A stretch of DNA of 64,000 nucleotides from Nothopassalora personata (Eukaryota > Ascomycota > Dothideomycetes > Mycosphaerellales > Mycosphaerellaceae), in NCBI GenBank assembly GCA_033816765.1, contig CM066291.1:1-64000 (forward strand), given 5' to 3'. This document shows positions 25,440 to 34,884 of the stretch, piece after piece. The notes beneath the pieces are model-generated. The model saw only the letters and a list, made by a program, of their open reading frames with translations. It did not search any database and was not told where the DNA came from. The stretch's first letter is position 1; every line of letters starts with the position of its first letter. The translations under genes were made by a program, and so were the position numbers.

Positions 25440-27565
25440 CCTACATTTGTTTCACGGATAGCTACCTAATCGATTTAAGAACTACTGTAGGAGATCGGCA
25501 CTAAGCACTAGTACCGTAGTATAGTATCTAAAAGAGCTAGACTAGGTATGGAGTTTAGAAATAACACCTCTAGCAACCTAGTAAGATCCGCTAAGGACAA
25601 CTAGGTGCTTAGGAAAGGCGTATAGTTCTAGGCATAGAAATCTATGCTAATTAGCGCACTGCTAGAGAAGGATCTAGTTAGATACGTGATCTATAATCTA
25701 GACTAGGTTAACCTAAAGTACGCTCTAAACAGGGTAGCTTATAATTAACCTTAAGATGCAACTAAGAATGTCTAAGATAAGACTACCTAGAATAAAGCCC
25801 CTTAGGACATTACTAGTAGTGTAGGATATAAAGCTACCTATAAGCGATAGAAGAAAGAGGACATGTAAGCATATAGCATTATTATGGCTAGATTGGATTC
25901 TACCCTAAGGCTAAACTTTAGAGATGTAGATAAATTAGCTAAGGAATTGTATAATTTAATTAAGGTAACATATAAGCTAGTTATTGTAATTGATCTATAT
26001 AACACTCTAAAGGCAGTTAGGCACATTAAACTAGATACTATAAGACCTAATACATTGAAGTACTATAAAGACTTTTAAGCATAGGTGAATAATAATAAGA
26101 CTACTATAGAGCAATTAATTAGATCTTCCCTAGTTAATAATAAGTTAAGGCTTAAATCCTTTTTTGTCCTGCTAGAAGGCATCTATAGATTGTACTTTGT
26201 TAAAGGTCTAAACTATGTCGAATAGCTTAGGACATAGAGACATAACAATCCCCTAGAATTAACTACCCTAGAGAGAATGTTCATAACTCTTAGGAAGGAG
26301 TAAGTACCTACTACCTATAAGCCTAGTAATAGCTTTGTTAGAGCATTCTTAAGTAATAATAATAATAAGTAGTACATACAGTGCTTACATAAGTACACTA
26401 ACGCGAACTACTATAAGCAGCATCTAGAGAAGAATCCTAGGAACAGGTCTAAGAAGGGTAAAGACACCCTAAAGGATAGGGTAAAGAAGGAGAAGGGCAG
26501 TAAATCCCCTAGGAAGAGGATTGCTACAGCAATTAATGACTAGTTAGACTCATTATCTAATTAGGAGTATAGCTCTAATAGTGATAGGGACTGGAGATAA
26601 CTACATAGGAGGTCTAGAGTAGCTATTACAGTTGCATAACCTATGTACATAGGAAGGACAGTAGCTACCGTATTAAACCTAATGTTAATAGACAAAGTCT
26701 ATAACATAGGCACATCCTTCTATATCTATAATAATCTTGTAGACCTTTAGAATGTTAGGCCAAGACTAAGGCCTATATACTTCTTATAGGCCGTTAGGTA
26801 AGGATCTCTTACGACTAAAGGAGAATTAGAGTAGGTTATAAAGAACTATCTTAGTTAAGAGACTACCCTCCTCCTTCGCAATGTGCTTTACTTACTAGAG
26901 TTAGATACGACACTAATCTCTATAGAACTCCTATATAAGAAACATAGAGTTTACCTAGATAGACTATCTAAAATGCTATTCTAGAAGGATAAGCCTATAG
27001 GCTTAGTTAAGATAATAAAAAATGTTATTGTCTTTAGGAACCTTAGGGTAAAGAGGGGTTCTAGGAAGGATAAAGATAGATTAGTACTAAAAGGACTTGC
27101 TACTCTTACATTTACTAAGCTAAGAACTAACATAGTTAGATAGCATTAAAGGCTTAGGCATATTAGAAGCACACTACTTAATACTATAAAAGAAGCAGTT
27201 AAGGGCCTAGAAGATGTTAATACTATAGAGTTAGGGCATTGTAAGACTTATAAGCTTGTAAGGTTATAAAGAGTTATTTTAAGAATCCCTAGGAGACCTA
27301 TACTAGAGGCATTAGATGAAATCTATACTGACCTAGTTAGTCTAATTACTCTACTCTCTTATAATAGTTACGCATATTGCCTTATACTTACGTATACTAA
27401 AACTAGGATAAGATAGTACTTACCACTTCTAAAGAAAAGTGATACTCTAACAGCAATTAAGACTTAGCTTACTATAATGTGGAACTACTATAAGAAGAAA
27501 CCTAAGATCTAGTTCTTAGATAGTAGTAGGGAATTTAACAACATTAAACTTAGAATATATACCTA
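25440..27565 (+). pseudogene. Copia gag, protease and N-terminal integrase
   Basis: Gag includes MARLDSTLRLNFRDVD (25884 on) and a zinc-knuckle remnant near 26372-26425 (QCLHKYTNANYYKQH). A protease remnant (NIGTSFYIYNN, where active enzymes have Asp-Ser-Gly) lies near 26700-26740. The integrase His/Cys region is near 27140-27270 (GHCKTYKLVRL), with catalytic-type Asp in DEIYTDLV near 27316 and DSSREFNN near 27520. Gypsy-1 interrupts the integrase at 27570. The gag start is uncertain. Confidence 0.8.
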
Positions 27566-27570
27566 ACATA

Positions 27571-27753
27571 TGTAAGGGCGCGCGTACCAAAGGGTCCGAA
27601 TGAGATAGTTGTTGTTCTACGAAGCTATGAAAGAGGAGCGCGAGGCGCGGCGGGTACTTAAGCTAACGCCAAGCCGCTAGTCCCGATGCAGAAGGTCCGA
27701 GGTTCACCCGGGACGACGCATCGTCAGTGAAGGGTCGCGGGCTGCCCGTGACA
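27571..27753 (-). repeat. 3' LTR of gypsy-1
   Basis: 183 bp, identical by eye to the 5' LTR. The pol frame runs into it and stops at 27663. Confidence 0.97.
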
Positions 27754-30700
27754 GTACCCCCCCTCTCAAAAGTCGCCTCAGTCCTCTGAGCGTGTCGCTC
27801 CTTCATTCGTTTATTCACTTGCTCCGTCTTGTGTGGCCACTTGTCACCTTTGCCTGTCGAGCTCCATAACCGTGCAAACGTCCAGTCATCCTCCAGATCG
27901 TCGTCCATCTCCTTCACTGCAATCTCCGCGTCGCACATCTCTTTCGCTGCGGTGTCTGCTTTAGACTCGCATTGCTTGGCTAGCTGGCCCGACCTAGACC
28001 TAAGTCTGTCTTCGGCGGACACTCGCGTCTGATCCTTGTGACTAAGGTTGGGTATCATTGCAGGCTCTGCAGGTCTTACTAAAGCATCGGTACAACTGCC
28101 TGTGCTATCGCAGAGCTGAGGACGGCTGGCGCCGGTGACCTCAGTTGTGACGACGGGCTGTCTCGTAACCTGGTCAGTGCAGCGGTGCGTGGTGAACATG
28201 CGCTGACCCGATTCCATCAGAGGCAAGGCTCCGGCTGGCTCAATCGTGACGGTGTCTTGCTTGACCCTGATCGTGTTGAGTCCGAGCACCTCATTGTCTG
28301 GTGGGGACCAGTCGGATGGAGCTGCAAAGCCTGCAGGTGTGGATAACTCCGGCCGGTTATGGTGAAAGTCTGCAAGAGCGGCGGCTGCTTTCACAAGCAA
28401 GTCCTCAGCTGGTTGCCAGGTTTCTCCATCTTCCATATCCTGATATCCTGTCCAGCGCACCTTGTACCAAGTGTCCACGTTGCGCTTCTTTCCTTTCTTC
28501 ACCTTGCCAGCCCTCTTGCGGGTGTACATGTCTAAGATCTTGTCCACCTCGTATTCGAGTGTTGGTGCGGTAACGTCTGCTGCAGCTTCGGCTTCTCTCG
28601 TGTCTGGTTCAATCGTGATGGCTGGGGGTGGCGCCAGCCGTTGTCCCTCGAGCGGTAGGAGATCGGGGCTGTCAGCGCGCTGAAGTAGTGACGTGTGAAA
28701 GCAATTGTCTAGTCCTGCAAGGGCATCAGACAGGTTCAGCTTATATGATAGCTTCGCCGGCATAACCTCCGTGATCTGGTATGGGCCGGCGTACTTGCGG
28801 TCGAGCTTCTTCGACGGTCGTGTCGTGCGGATGTTCTTCGTGCTCAGATACACCCAGTCGCCAACCTTGTAGTCTGGCGAGATGCTGCGGTGCCTGTTTG
28901 CTGCTTCCGCTTGAAGTGCTTGTGACATTCGCATGTTCTCTTGAAGGTTGCGATGCAGCTCACAGATCCGTCGGGCGAACGCCTCAGCTGATTTGCTGTC
29001 GAGTCGCTGGATAGTCGTGAGGTTACGGTCTTTACCGGCTTGCAGATCAATGCGCTCGGTGAACTCGGGGTTGTAGCCTAGGTTGGCGTAGAATGGTGAC
29101 ACACCCGTAGTCTCTGACACGTGGTTGTTCATTGCAAATTGGGCCAGGGGGAGCCATTCTGCCCAGTCACTCTGCGACTCATTGATGAAGGCTCGTAGGT
29201 ACTGCTCCATTGCCTGGTTAGTACGTTCTGACTGCCCATCGGTCTGGGGGTGATAGGAAGAACTCAGCTTCCTCTCTGTGCGGAGCATCTTGCACAGGCG
29301 TTTCCAGAAGGTGGCTATGAACTGCTTGCCGCGATCTGAAGTGATAGTGTCAGGGAAGCCGTGTCGGCAAAAGACGTGCTTGAGGAACAACCTTGCAGCG
29401 TTCTGCGCTGTCATAGCGCCAATAGGTATCAGTTCCACTTCCTTCGTGAGCCTGTCTGTGACAGTCATGATGTTAGTGTAGGTCATGCCGTCGAGTTCGC
29501 TCGGTGGCAGGTCGACTACGAAGTCTACTGCGATGTGTTGCCATGGTCTTTCTGGTACCGAAAGTGGGTGCAGCAAACCCGGTGGCTGGGTGTGCAGAGA
29601 TTTCGTCGTGCGACAAGGCCGGCAATTGCCGGTGTACCTGCGCACTGACCGTGCCAAGCCAGGCCAGTAGAATTCACGTGCCACGAGCTCGTAGGTGCGT
29701 GCTCTGCCTGGGTGTCCTGCGGCTGGCGGGTCATGGTTCATTCGGATAATGCGAGTGCGCAGTGTTCGATCATCCGGCACCCACAGGCTCCATCCACCAT
29801 ACTGATTGCGTACGTACAGTAGATCACCTTCTACTTTGCAGTGCACTGGGTGCACCTTAGCCTTCTGAAGCAGTGTAGGGATGGCATCCCCCTTCTGCAG
29901 TGTCTTGATTGCTGCATTCAACTCTGTATCCACGGCATAGGCTGTTGTCATGCGGTATTCGAGTTCGGCTTCTCGTATTGCGTCCTGGACCGACTCCGCC
30001 TGCGGCTCGGCAGCAGTGGCTGCTGTTCGTGTGAACTCTGTGGCTTCTAGGTTCAGTGGTGTAGTCTCCTCAGCTACGTCCTCTATAGTTGCGCGCATCG
30101 AGTCGATCTTAAGGAATCGCTCAGGCGGCAGCAACGTCTGGTGCTGATGCTGATTACGCGGATCGTCCACCCCCTGCGGAAGGTCCTGGCTGCGTCTCGT
30201 GAGGCTGTCAGGTTTCGTTCCCTGGACACCTGGTCGATATATGATTCGAAAGTTGAACTGTGACAGGAATTCAGCCCAGCGCGCTTGGCGCCTGTTTAGC
30301 TGCTTCGTGGTCATGAAGTACTCGAGGTTCTTGTGATCAGTGAACACCTTGACTGGTTCAATAGTGTCATCGTCACCCTCACAGGCCAGCTCTGGCCGCC
30401 ATTCCTCAAAAGCCTTAATGATTGCCAAAAGCTCCTTGTCATAGATTTCGTAATTGCACTCTTGCGGGCTTAGCTTCTTCGAGTAGAACGCGACAGGATG
30501 CAGTACTCCGTTCTCATCGTATTGCGACAACACGCCTGCGTTGACGAAGTCGGAGGAGTCCGTTTCGACAACCGTCTGTCGCCCTGGCACGTAGTGCGCA
30601 AGCATCCCAGCTTTGCTAAATGCCGCCTTTAGTGCATCAAATGCCCGCTGACACTCTGGTGTCCAGTTGACCTTGCGGTTCTTGTGGTTACTTGGCCCAT

Positions 30701-32471
30701 TTGATTTGGTCAGATCTGTCAGCGGTGCCGCCAACCTCGAGAATGCCTCGATGAATCTCCTATAAAAGTTGGCGAATCCCAAGAAAGCTTGTACGTCCTT
30801 CAGGTTGGAAGGCGCTTCCCAGGTCTGAATGCACTCGAGCTTCTCTAGGTCCATCTCAATGCCCTCAGGCGTGATGATTAGGCCAAGGTACTTCACCCGC
30901 TGCTGGTGGAATTCACACTTGTCAATGTCCACTGTAAGCCCAGCGTCGCGCAGCTTCGTGAGCACCTTCTTCACGTGCTCGATGTGCTCTTCGAGCGTAT
31001 CGCTAAAGATTAGCACATCGTCGAGGTAGGCTGACACAAAGTCGTCTAGATGTTCTTGCAGCACCTTGTTGATGTAAGACTGAAAAGATGCGGGACCATT
31101 GCAAAGGCCAAATGGCAGCACGAGGCATTCGTACACGCCATACCGTGTAGCGAATGCTGTAAGCCATTCGTGCCCTTCTGCAATGCGAAGCTTGTTGAAG
31201 GCTGCGACGATATCCAGCTTCGTGAAGTACTTCTTGCCGTGCATGCGGTTTAGCGTCTCCTGAATCAACGGTATCGGGTATCTGTTCTTGATAGTGATTG
31301 CATTCAACCCGCGGTAGTCGATGCACACTCGCAGTCCTCCGCCTGGCTTGCGCACCACAAGCACAGGTGCTGGGGATTGACTTGTCTTCTGCCCTGCTGG
31401 TCTGATCTTGCCAGGTCCTTCTTGCTCAGTGATCCATTTCTTGACGGCCTCGTTTTCTTGCGGAGCGAGACCATAGGGTTTGCGATATGGCGGCTCCTGC
31501 GGGCCATCTGGCTTGATGTGAATCTCATGGTCGATGCCGGGTCTGTGCGGTGGCAGCACATCATGGTCCTTTGCCGAGAAGGTGTCTGCCAGATGATGAT
31601 ATTCTGGTGGCAGCTTTTCCTTCGGGTTATGGTTGAACTCCTTGTTCAGAAACTGATCCAGGTCATCAGCTGCCATTGCGCTCAGCTTTAGGTTGCCATT
31701 CTCGTCACACTCCTCACCCGTGGGCAGGACGTAGAAGCACTTGGCCCCAGGCCGGTGCGCGTACATCTCCCAGGCTCGTTGCGTGACTTCAATGCACTCA
31801 ACCTCTCCGTCATCATCCAGGTCCATGGATGACACGTTCAATTCTGCCCCTCCTGCTGTGAATCCCCCTGACTCACTAGTGAAGGGCTCCGGTCCGTATT
31901 TCGTTGTGTCCTTGCGAGCACGGTGTTGGTGGTTCAGTGACTGTACGGTTGTCGACGTCTTGTTATGAAGACAGTGACCAAAGCAGTAGTCCGATCTGAA
32001 AGCCACTTCGCCGGTCTCCCAGAAGATGTCGGGGTTGTGAGCACTCAACCATGGCAGGCCAAGGACGACGTCGTATTCAAGGTCGGTGACGTAACATAGC
32101 ATCTGCTCGCGGTGACCCTTGATGTCGACATCAACCAGGGCTGCATGGGTGATACGTCGGCCGCTAGACTTGCCATTGCCCAGGGTCAGGTTCTTGCTTT
32201 TTACCAGAGGGGATAAGGGTATTATATGTTTGCGTGTGAACTTCCAATCCAGAAAGAGAGAGGTGGAAGCAGAGTCTACAAGGCCTCTTGCCTTTTCATG
32301 TTGTATCCTTACTGGCAGGACTATGTGAGGGTGTACATCTGGCTGCTGCGGCTCTAGCGCGCAGGCTGATATCTTCAGTTCCCCCTCCTCATAGTCCATC
32401 TCTTGCACTCTGTGTCTCTCAATCTCATGCTCTTTCTGTCCTTGGATGTTCGGTTGACCACTGTCTGCCAC
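27663..32471 (-). CDS. pol: Pol polyprotein of gypsy-1
   Basis: About 1602 codons downstream of and in -1 frame to gag. Domains: retropepsin region with DSAS at 66-69 (canonical DSG/DTG changed at Gly); RT about 365-545 with YLDD 482-485; RNase H with Asp638, Glu679, Asp712; integrase zinc finger His913, His920, Cys950, Cys953; integrase core Asp983, Asp1046, Glu1082 (D-x35-E kept); GPY-type module near 1200-1250; chromodomain about 1307-1375 (WYKVRWTGY, ETWQPAEDL). A tail of about 225 residues without recognised domain ends inside the 3' LTR. The listed first codon is GTG and not a likely start; translation should come from Gag by frameshifting at 32492-32498. Enzymes copy the element RNA and integrate the cDNA; the chromodomain probably targets heterochromatin marks. 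Confidence 0.93.
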   Translation of the reverse strand: MADSGQPNIQGQKEHEIERHRVQEMDYEEGELKISACALEPQQPDVHPHIVLPVRIQHEKARGLVDSASTSLFLDWKFTRKHIIPLSPLVKSKNLTLGNGKSSGRRITHAALVDVDIKGHREQMLCYVTDLEYDVVLGLPWLSAHNPDIFWETGEVAFRSDYCFGHCLHNKTSTTVQSLNHQHRARKDTTKYGPEPFTSESGGFTAGGAELNVSSMDLDDDGEVECIEVTQRAWEMYAHRPGAKCFYVLPTGEECDENGNLKLSAMAADDLDQFLNKEFNHNPKEKLPPEYHHLADTFSAKDHDVLPPHRPGIDHEIHIKPDGPQEPPYRKPYGLAPQENEAVKKWITEQEGPGKIRPAGQKTSQSPAPVLVVRKPGGGLRVCIDYRGLNAITIKNRYPIPLIQETLNRMHGKKYFTKLDIVAAFNKLRIAEGHEWLTAFATRYGVYECLVLPFGLCNGPASFQSYINKVLQEHLDDFVSAYLDDVLIFSDTLEEHIEHVKKVLTKLRDAGLTVDIDKCEFHQQRVKYLGLIITPEGIEMDLEKLECIQTWEAPSNLKDVQAFLGFANFYRRFIEAFSRLAAPLTDLTKSNGPSNHKNRKVNWTPECQRAFDALKAAFSKAGMLAHYVPGRQTVVETDSSDFVNAGVLSQYDENGVLHPVAFYSKKLSPQECNYEIYDKELLAIIKAFEEWRPELACEGDDDTIEPVKVFTDHKNLEYFMTTKQLNRRQARWAEFLSQFNFRIIYRPGVQGTKPDSLTRRSQDLPQGVDDPRNQHQHQTLLPPERFLKIDSMRATIEDVAEETTPLNLEATEFTRTAATAAEPQAESVQDAIREAELEYRMTTAYAVDTELNAAIKTLQKGDAIPTLLQKAKVHPVHCKVEGDLLYVRNQYGGWSLWVPDDRTLRTRIIRMNHDPPAAGHPGRARTYELVAREFYWPGLARSVRRYTGNCRPCRTTKSLHTQPPGLLHPLSVPERPWQHIAVDFVVDLPPSELDGMTYTNIMTVTDRLTKEVELIPIGAMTAQNAARLFLKHVFCRHGFPDTITSDRGKQFIATFWKRLCKMLRTERKLSSSYHPQTDGQSERTNQAMEQYLRAFINESQSDWAEWLPLAQFAMNNHVSETTGVSPFYANLGYNPEFTERIDLQAGKDRNLTTIQRLDSKSAEAFARRICELHRNLQENMRMSQALQAEAANRHRSISPDYKVGDWVYLSTKNIRTTRPSKKLDRKYAGPYQITEVMPAKLSYKLNLSDALAGLDNCFHTSLLQRADSPDLLPLEGQRLAPPPAITIEPDTREAEAAADVTAPTLEYEVDKILDMYTRKRAGKVKKGKKRNVDTWYKVRWTGYQDMEDGETWQPAEDLLVKAAAALADFHHNRPELSTPAGFAAPSDWSPPDNEVLGLNTIRVKQDTVTIEPAGALPLMESGQRMFTTHRCTDQVTRQPVVTTEVTGASRPQLCDSTGSCTDALVRPAEPAMIPNLSHKDQTRVSAEDRLRSRSGQLAKQCESKADTAAKEMCDAEIAVKEMDDDLEDDWTFARLWSSTGKGDKWPHKTEQVNKRMKERHAQRTEATFERGGTVTGSPRPFTDDASSRVNLGPSASGLAAWR

Positions 32472-32498
32472 GCTTAGGCAGCGGTCTCGCCATTTCCC
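32456..32498 (-). promoter_or_regulatory. -1 ribosomal frameshift signal of gypsy-1
   Basis: Gag ends GAG GGA AAT GGC ... TAA. The heptamer G GGA AAT (32492-32498) fits X XXY YYZ in the gag frame. Slipping back one base enters pol, which is open right after its own stop (TGA, 32499-32501), so the overlap is only about 25 nt and contains the heptamer. Five bases further a stem forms between GACCGCTGCC (32477-32486) and its partner in 32456-32469, with the gag TAA in the loop. Arrangement and spacing match known -1 frameshift sites. Confidence 0.8.
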
Positions 32499-34552
32499 TC
32501 AGCGCCGAGGGAGCTGAGGTTCGGGTCCTTGCGTGGACGCGGTGGGCGGTAATCGCCGTCGTAGCCGTACATGGGGCACTCGGTGTTGCTTGACACGTGC
32601 AGTCCAGTGCGGCAGCGGAAGCACTTGCCCTGTTTCTTCAGTTCCTCACGGCCCTCACGGTTGAGCGGTGTAAGGTTCTGAAGGTAGGCTGGCAAGTCTT
32701 CCTTCTTCTTGGTGCCGGCGTACTGTGGTGGACGCTGCACGACAGCGCCAGCAGCCCCAGCAGCGGCGGCAGCAGCAGTGTCGCCCTGGGTCTGGTTGCC
32801 GGGGTTCTGGTTGCCTCCATTGCCACGTGGACGGCTCTCTTGAGGGTACAGCTGCTCAGTCTCGTAGAAGCTCTCGTCCAATGCGGTGCACTCCTCGATG
32901 ACGTCCAGCATGCTGTGTAGGCGGCGATCCACTTCACGGTCGCCGAAGGTCTTGACATAGTACTTGCGATTTAGACGGGTTCGAAACAACATAAGCTCCG
33001 TCTCATCGCTCCAGTCCATCCACGCTCGCAGCTTCGAGTAGCGGGCGTGGAATGCGACAAACGTCTCCTTCTGTTGCTGCTTGCAGCTCGTAATGTCCAC
33101 TGCAGCCTTGGTGGCCTCATTACGAGCGCCATACTGTCGAGTCATCCAGTCCAACAGTTCTTCGCCAGTCTTGAACTCGTTGTAGGCCAGATGTCCGGGG
33201 ATGGGAATGCGCGGCTTAATGGTCTTCTGAACTTCTCCATCAGTCCAGCCATACAAGAAGCGCAGGCCATCCTGCTCGGTGCGAAAGGTCGCCACTGTCA
33301 GTTTTAGTAGGATACTGGTGTACCAACTGTCGTAGGTGGGCTCTTCGTCGTTCTTGAACTTGCGTGGGTCTGGCACGCCCTTGCCGATCTTCATATTGCG
33401 ATCCAGCAAGTCGTCGATGTTGAGGAGGCGCTCTGGCAGGTCGACCAGTGGTGTCTGTGTGCGGTTGCTGCGGCCTCTAGCAGTGCGGTGTGATTCTTGA
33501 CGCTCGTTGCGACGCGGCAGTGGTCGGTTGTTGCGTCCTTGGTCATTGTCCTTGTCACCCGAGTCGTCGTCATCATCGCCATCGTCCCCACCTCCACCGC
33601 CGCCGCCCACTGCCTCACGATACTGACGCTGGAGAGCTTCAAGGGAAGTCTCACGTAGGACAGGGCGTGATTGGGAGCGGTGTGAGCGTGGTCGCGAATG
33701 GGTGCGGCCTCGAGAGCGTGAGCAGCGGGCATTGTTGTTGTCCTCTGCTGCCTGCAGGCGAGTCTTCAACTGGGTGATCTCGTCTTGTAGTGTCTTGTTC
33801 TTGTTCTCGGCTGTTCGAGCCCTCTTCTTCTCTTGATTCGTGATGTCGGCGAACTTCTTGCATAGGTCGTTCGCAGCATCATACTTCTTCCGAAGCTCCT
33901 GCGCCTTAGTAGAGTCGGCGTTCTTGTCCTTGAGGTCTCGGGCCATCTTGCTCAAAGCGGCCTTCTCGGTCTGCAGCATTCCATGAATGCGGTCGTATTC
34001 GGCGTACAGGGTGCGGTACTGGCTATTCTGATGTGCGTTCGCGCGCTCGAGTACACTGAGCTGCTTACCCTTCATCACTGCTGTGTTGAATCCACGTAGG
34101 ATGAAGTCATAGAGGGTCTTCGGGTGGTCCTTGACCAACTCGACGAGGTCGTCTAGCTCGACATCTGTGAAGTCGGCAGCGGCGATGTGTTCGGGTACGT
34201 CGAGCGATGTGAAGACCGTATGTTCTTGGCCCTCCTCTTGGAGGACTTTCGGTTCGAAGAGATCTGTGAAGTCAACCTTTCCCTTTGCCTCGCTGTCCGA
34301 TGCCTCTTCGTAAGCCTCGTCCAACTCTTGCTGAAGCGCGGCACCGGTGTCTACTGTGACTCGCCGGGTGTCGTCTCCTTGAGTCTGACTCTGAGGGAAA
34401 GAGGAAAGATCGGGGAAAAGAGAGGTGCGTGTACGCTTGCCTAGTGGCTTTGCCGGTGGCGGCATGCCGTTCTGTGCCTGTGTGTCCTGGGACATGTTGT
34501 CGGTGTCAACGCGACCTGTCGAGGTCTTTGCTGCGTTAGTTTCTCTAGGCAT
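32474..34552 (-). CDS. gag: Gag protein of gypsy-1
   Basis: 692 residues from an ATG at 34552. A low-complexity N-terminus is followed by a long coiled coil (about 165-275), an RS/RG-rich basic stretch, a Gly/Asp run near 315-335, a capsid-like region (about 390-560; motifs WTDGEVQKTIKPR and EELLDWMTRQYG) and one zinc knuckle at 644-659 (CFRCRTGLHVSSNTEC, C-x2-C-x4-H-x6-C). The last spacing is longer than the usual x4 and is shared with gypsy-2. Gag forms the particle and binds the RNA. The stop lies 3 bases from the first pol codon in the other frame. Confidence 0.93.
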   Translation of the reverse strand: MPRETNAAKTSTGRVDTDNMSQDTQAQNGMPPPAKPLGKRTRTSLFPDLSSFPQSQTQGDDTRRVTVDTGAALQQELDEAYEEASDSEAKGKVDFTDLFEPKVLQEEGQEHTVFTSLDVPEHIAAADFTDVELDDLVELVKDHPKTLYDFILRGFNTAVMKGKQLSVLERANAHQNSQYRTLYAEYDRIHGMLQTEKAALSKMARDLKDKNADSTKAQELRKKYDAANDLCKKFADITNQEKKRARTAENKNKTLQDEITQLKTRLQAAEDNNNARCSRSRGRTHSRPRSHRSQSRPVLRETSLEALQRQYREAVGGGGGGGDDGDDDDDSGDKDNDQGRNNRPLPRRNERQESHRTARGRSNRTQTPLVDLPERLLNIDDLLDRNMKIGKGVPDPRKFKNDEEPTYDSWYTSILLKLTVATFRTEQDGLRFLYGWTDGEVQKTIKPRIPIPGHLAYNEFKTGEELLDWMTRQYGARNEATKAAVDITSCKQQQKETFVAFHARYSKLRAWMDWSDETELMLFRTRLNRKYYVKTFGDREVDRRLHSMLDVIEECTALDESFYETEQLYPQESRPRGNGGNQNPGNQTQGDTAAAAAAGAAGAVVQRPPQYAGTKKKEDLPAYLQNLTPLNREGREELKKQGKCFRCRTGLHVSSNTECPMYGYDGDYRPPRPRKDPNLSSLGAEGNGETAA

Positions 34553-34685
34553 CTGCGCCTTTGCGCCTTGCCGTGTTCTGTGTCGAGTGCGACTCGGCGC
34601 GACTCTGCTATTGCGCCGTGCGCGTTCTGTTGTCTGTTCTGAGTGTTACGCGTCCCTTACCTAGATCCGTGATCTGGGTAGGGTG

Positions 34686-34694
34686 GTAGAACAA
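34686..34694 (-). other. Primer-binding site of gypsy-1 (self-priming type)
   Basis: Three bases inside the 5' LTR, TTGTTCTAC in element sense. Its complement GTAGAACAA occurs inside the LTR (minus strand, 34746-34738), about 40 bases after a TTAAGTA element. This fits priming by the folded 5' end of the transcript, as known for Tf1/sushi-group elements; no tRNA match was noticed. Confidence 0.7.
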
Positions 34695-34696
34695 AC

Positions 34697-34879
34697 TGTA
34701 AGGGCGCGCGTACCAAAGGGTCCGAATGAGATAGTTGTTGTTCTACGAAGCTATGAAAGAGGAGCGCGAGGCGCGGCGGGTACTTAAGCTAACGCCAAGC
34801 CGCTAGTCCCGATGCAGAAGGTCCGAGGTTCACCCGGGACGACGCATCGTCAGTGAAGGGTCGCGGGCTGCCCGTGACA
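34697..34879 (-). repeat. 5' LTR of gypsy-1
   Basis: 183 bp, TGTCACGG to CCCTTACA in element sense. It contains the block CGCGCCTCGCGC-CCTCTT-ATAGCTT, also present in the LTR of gypsy-2 at the same distance before the predicted transcript start. Confidence 0.97.
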
Positions 34880-34884
34880 ACATA

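Larger units (their letters stand above)
27571..34879 (-). mobile_element. Ty3/gypsy chromovirus gypsy-1, intact and young
   Basis: 7309 bp with two 183-bp LTRs that are identical by eye (27571-27753, 34697-34879), target duplication ACATA (27566-27570, 34880-34884), open gag and pol, polypurine tract (plus-strand GTACCCCCCCTCTC at 27754-27767) and a self-complementary primer-binding site. No RIP, so the insertion is recent or has escaped RIP as a single copy. It sits in the integrase of the copia element. Confidence 0.97.

Noticed and set aside
25884..26078. Independent 64-codon gene
   Set aside because: It is an unbroken piece of the copia gag frame between RIP stops; the minus-strand frame over the same bases is its shadow.
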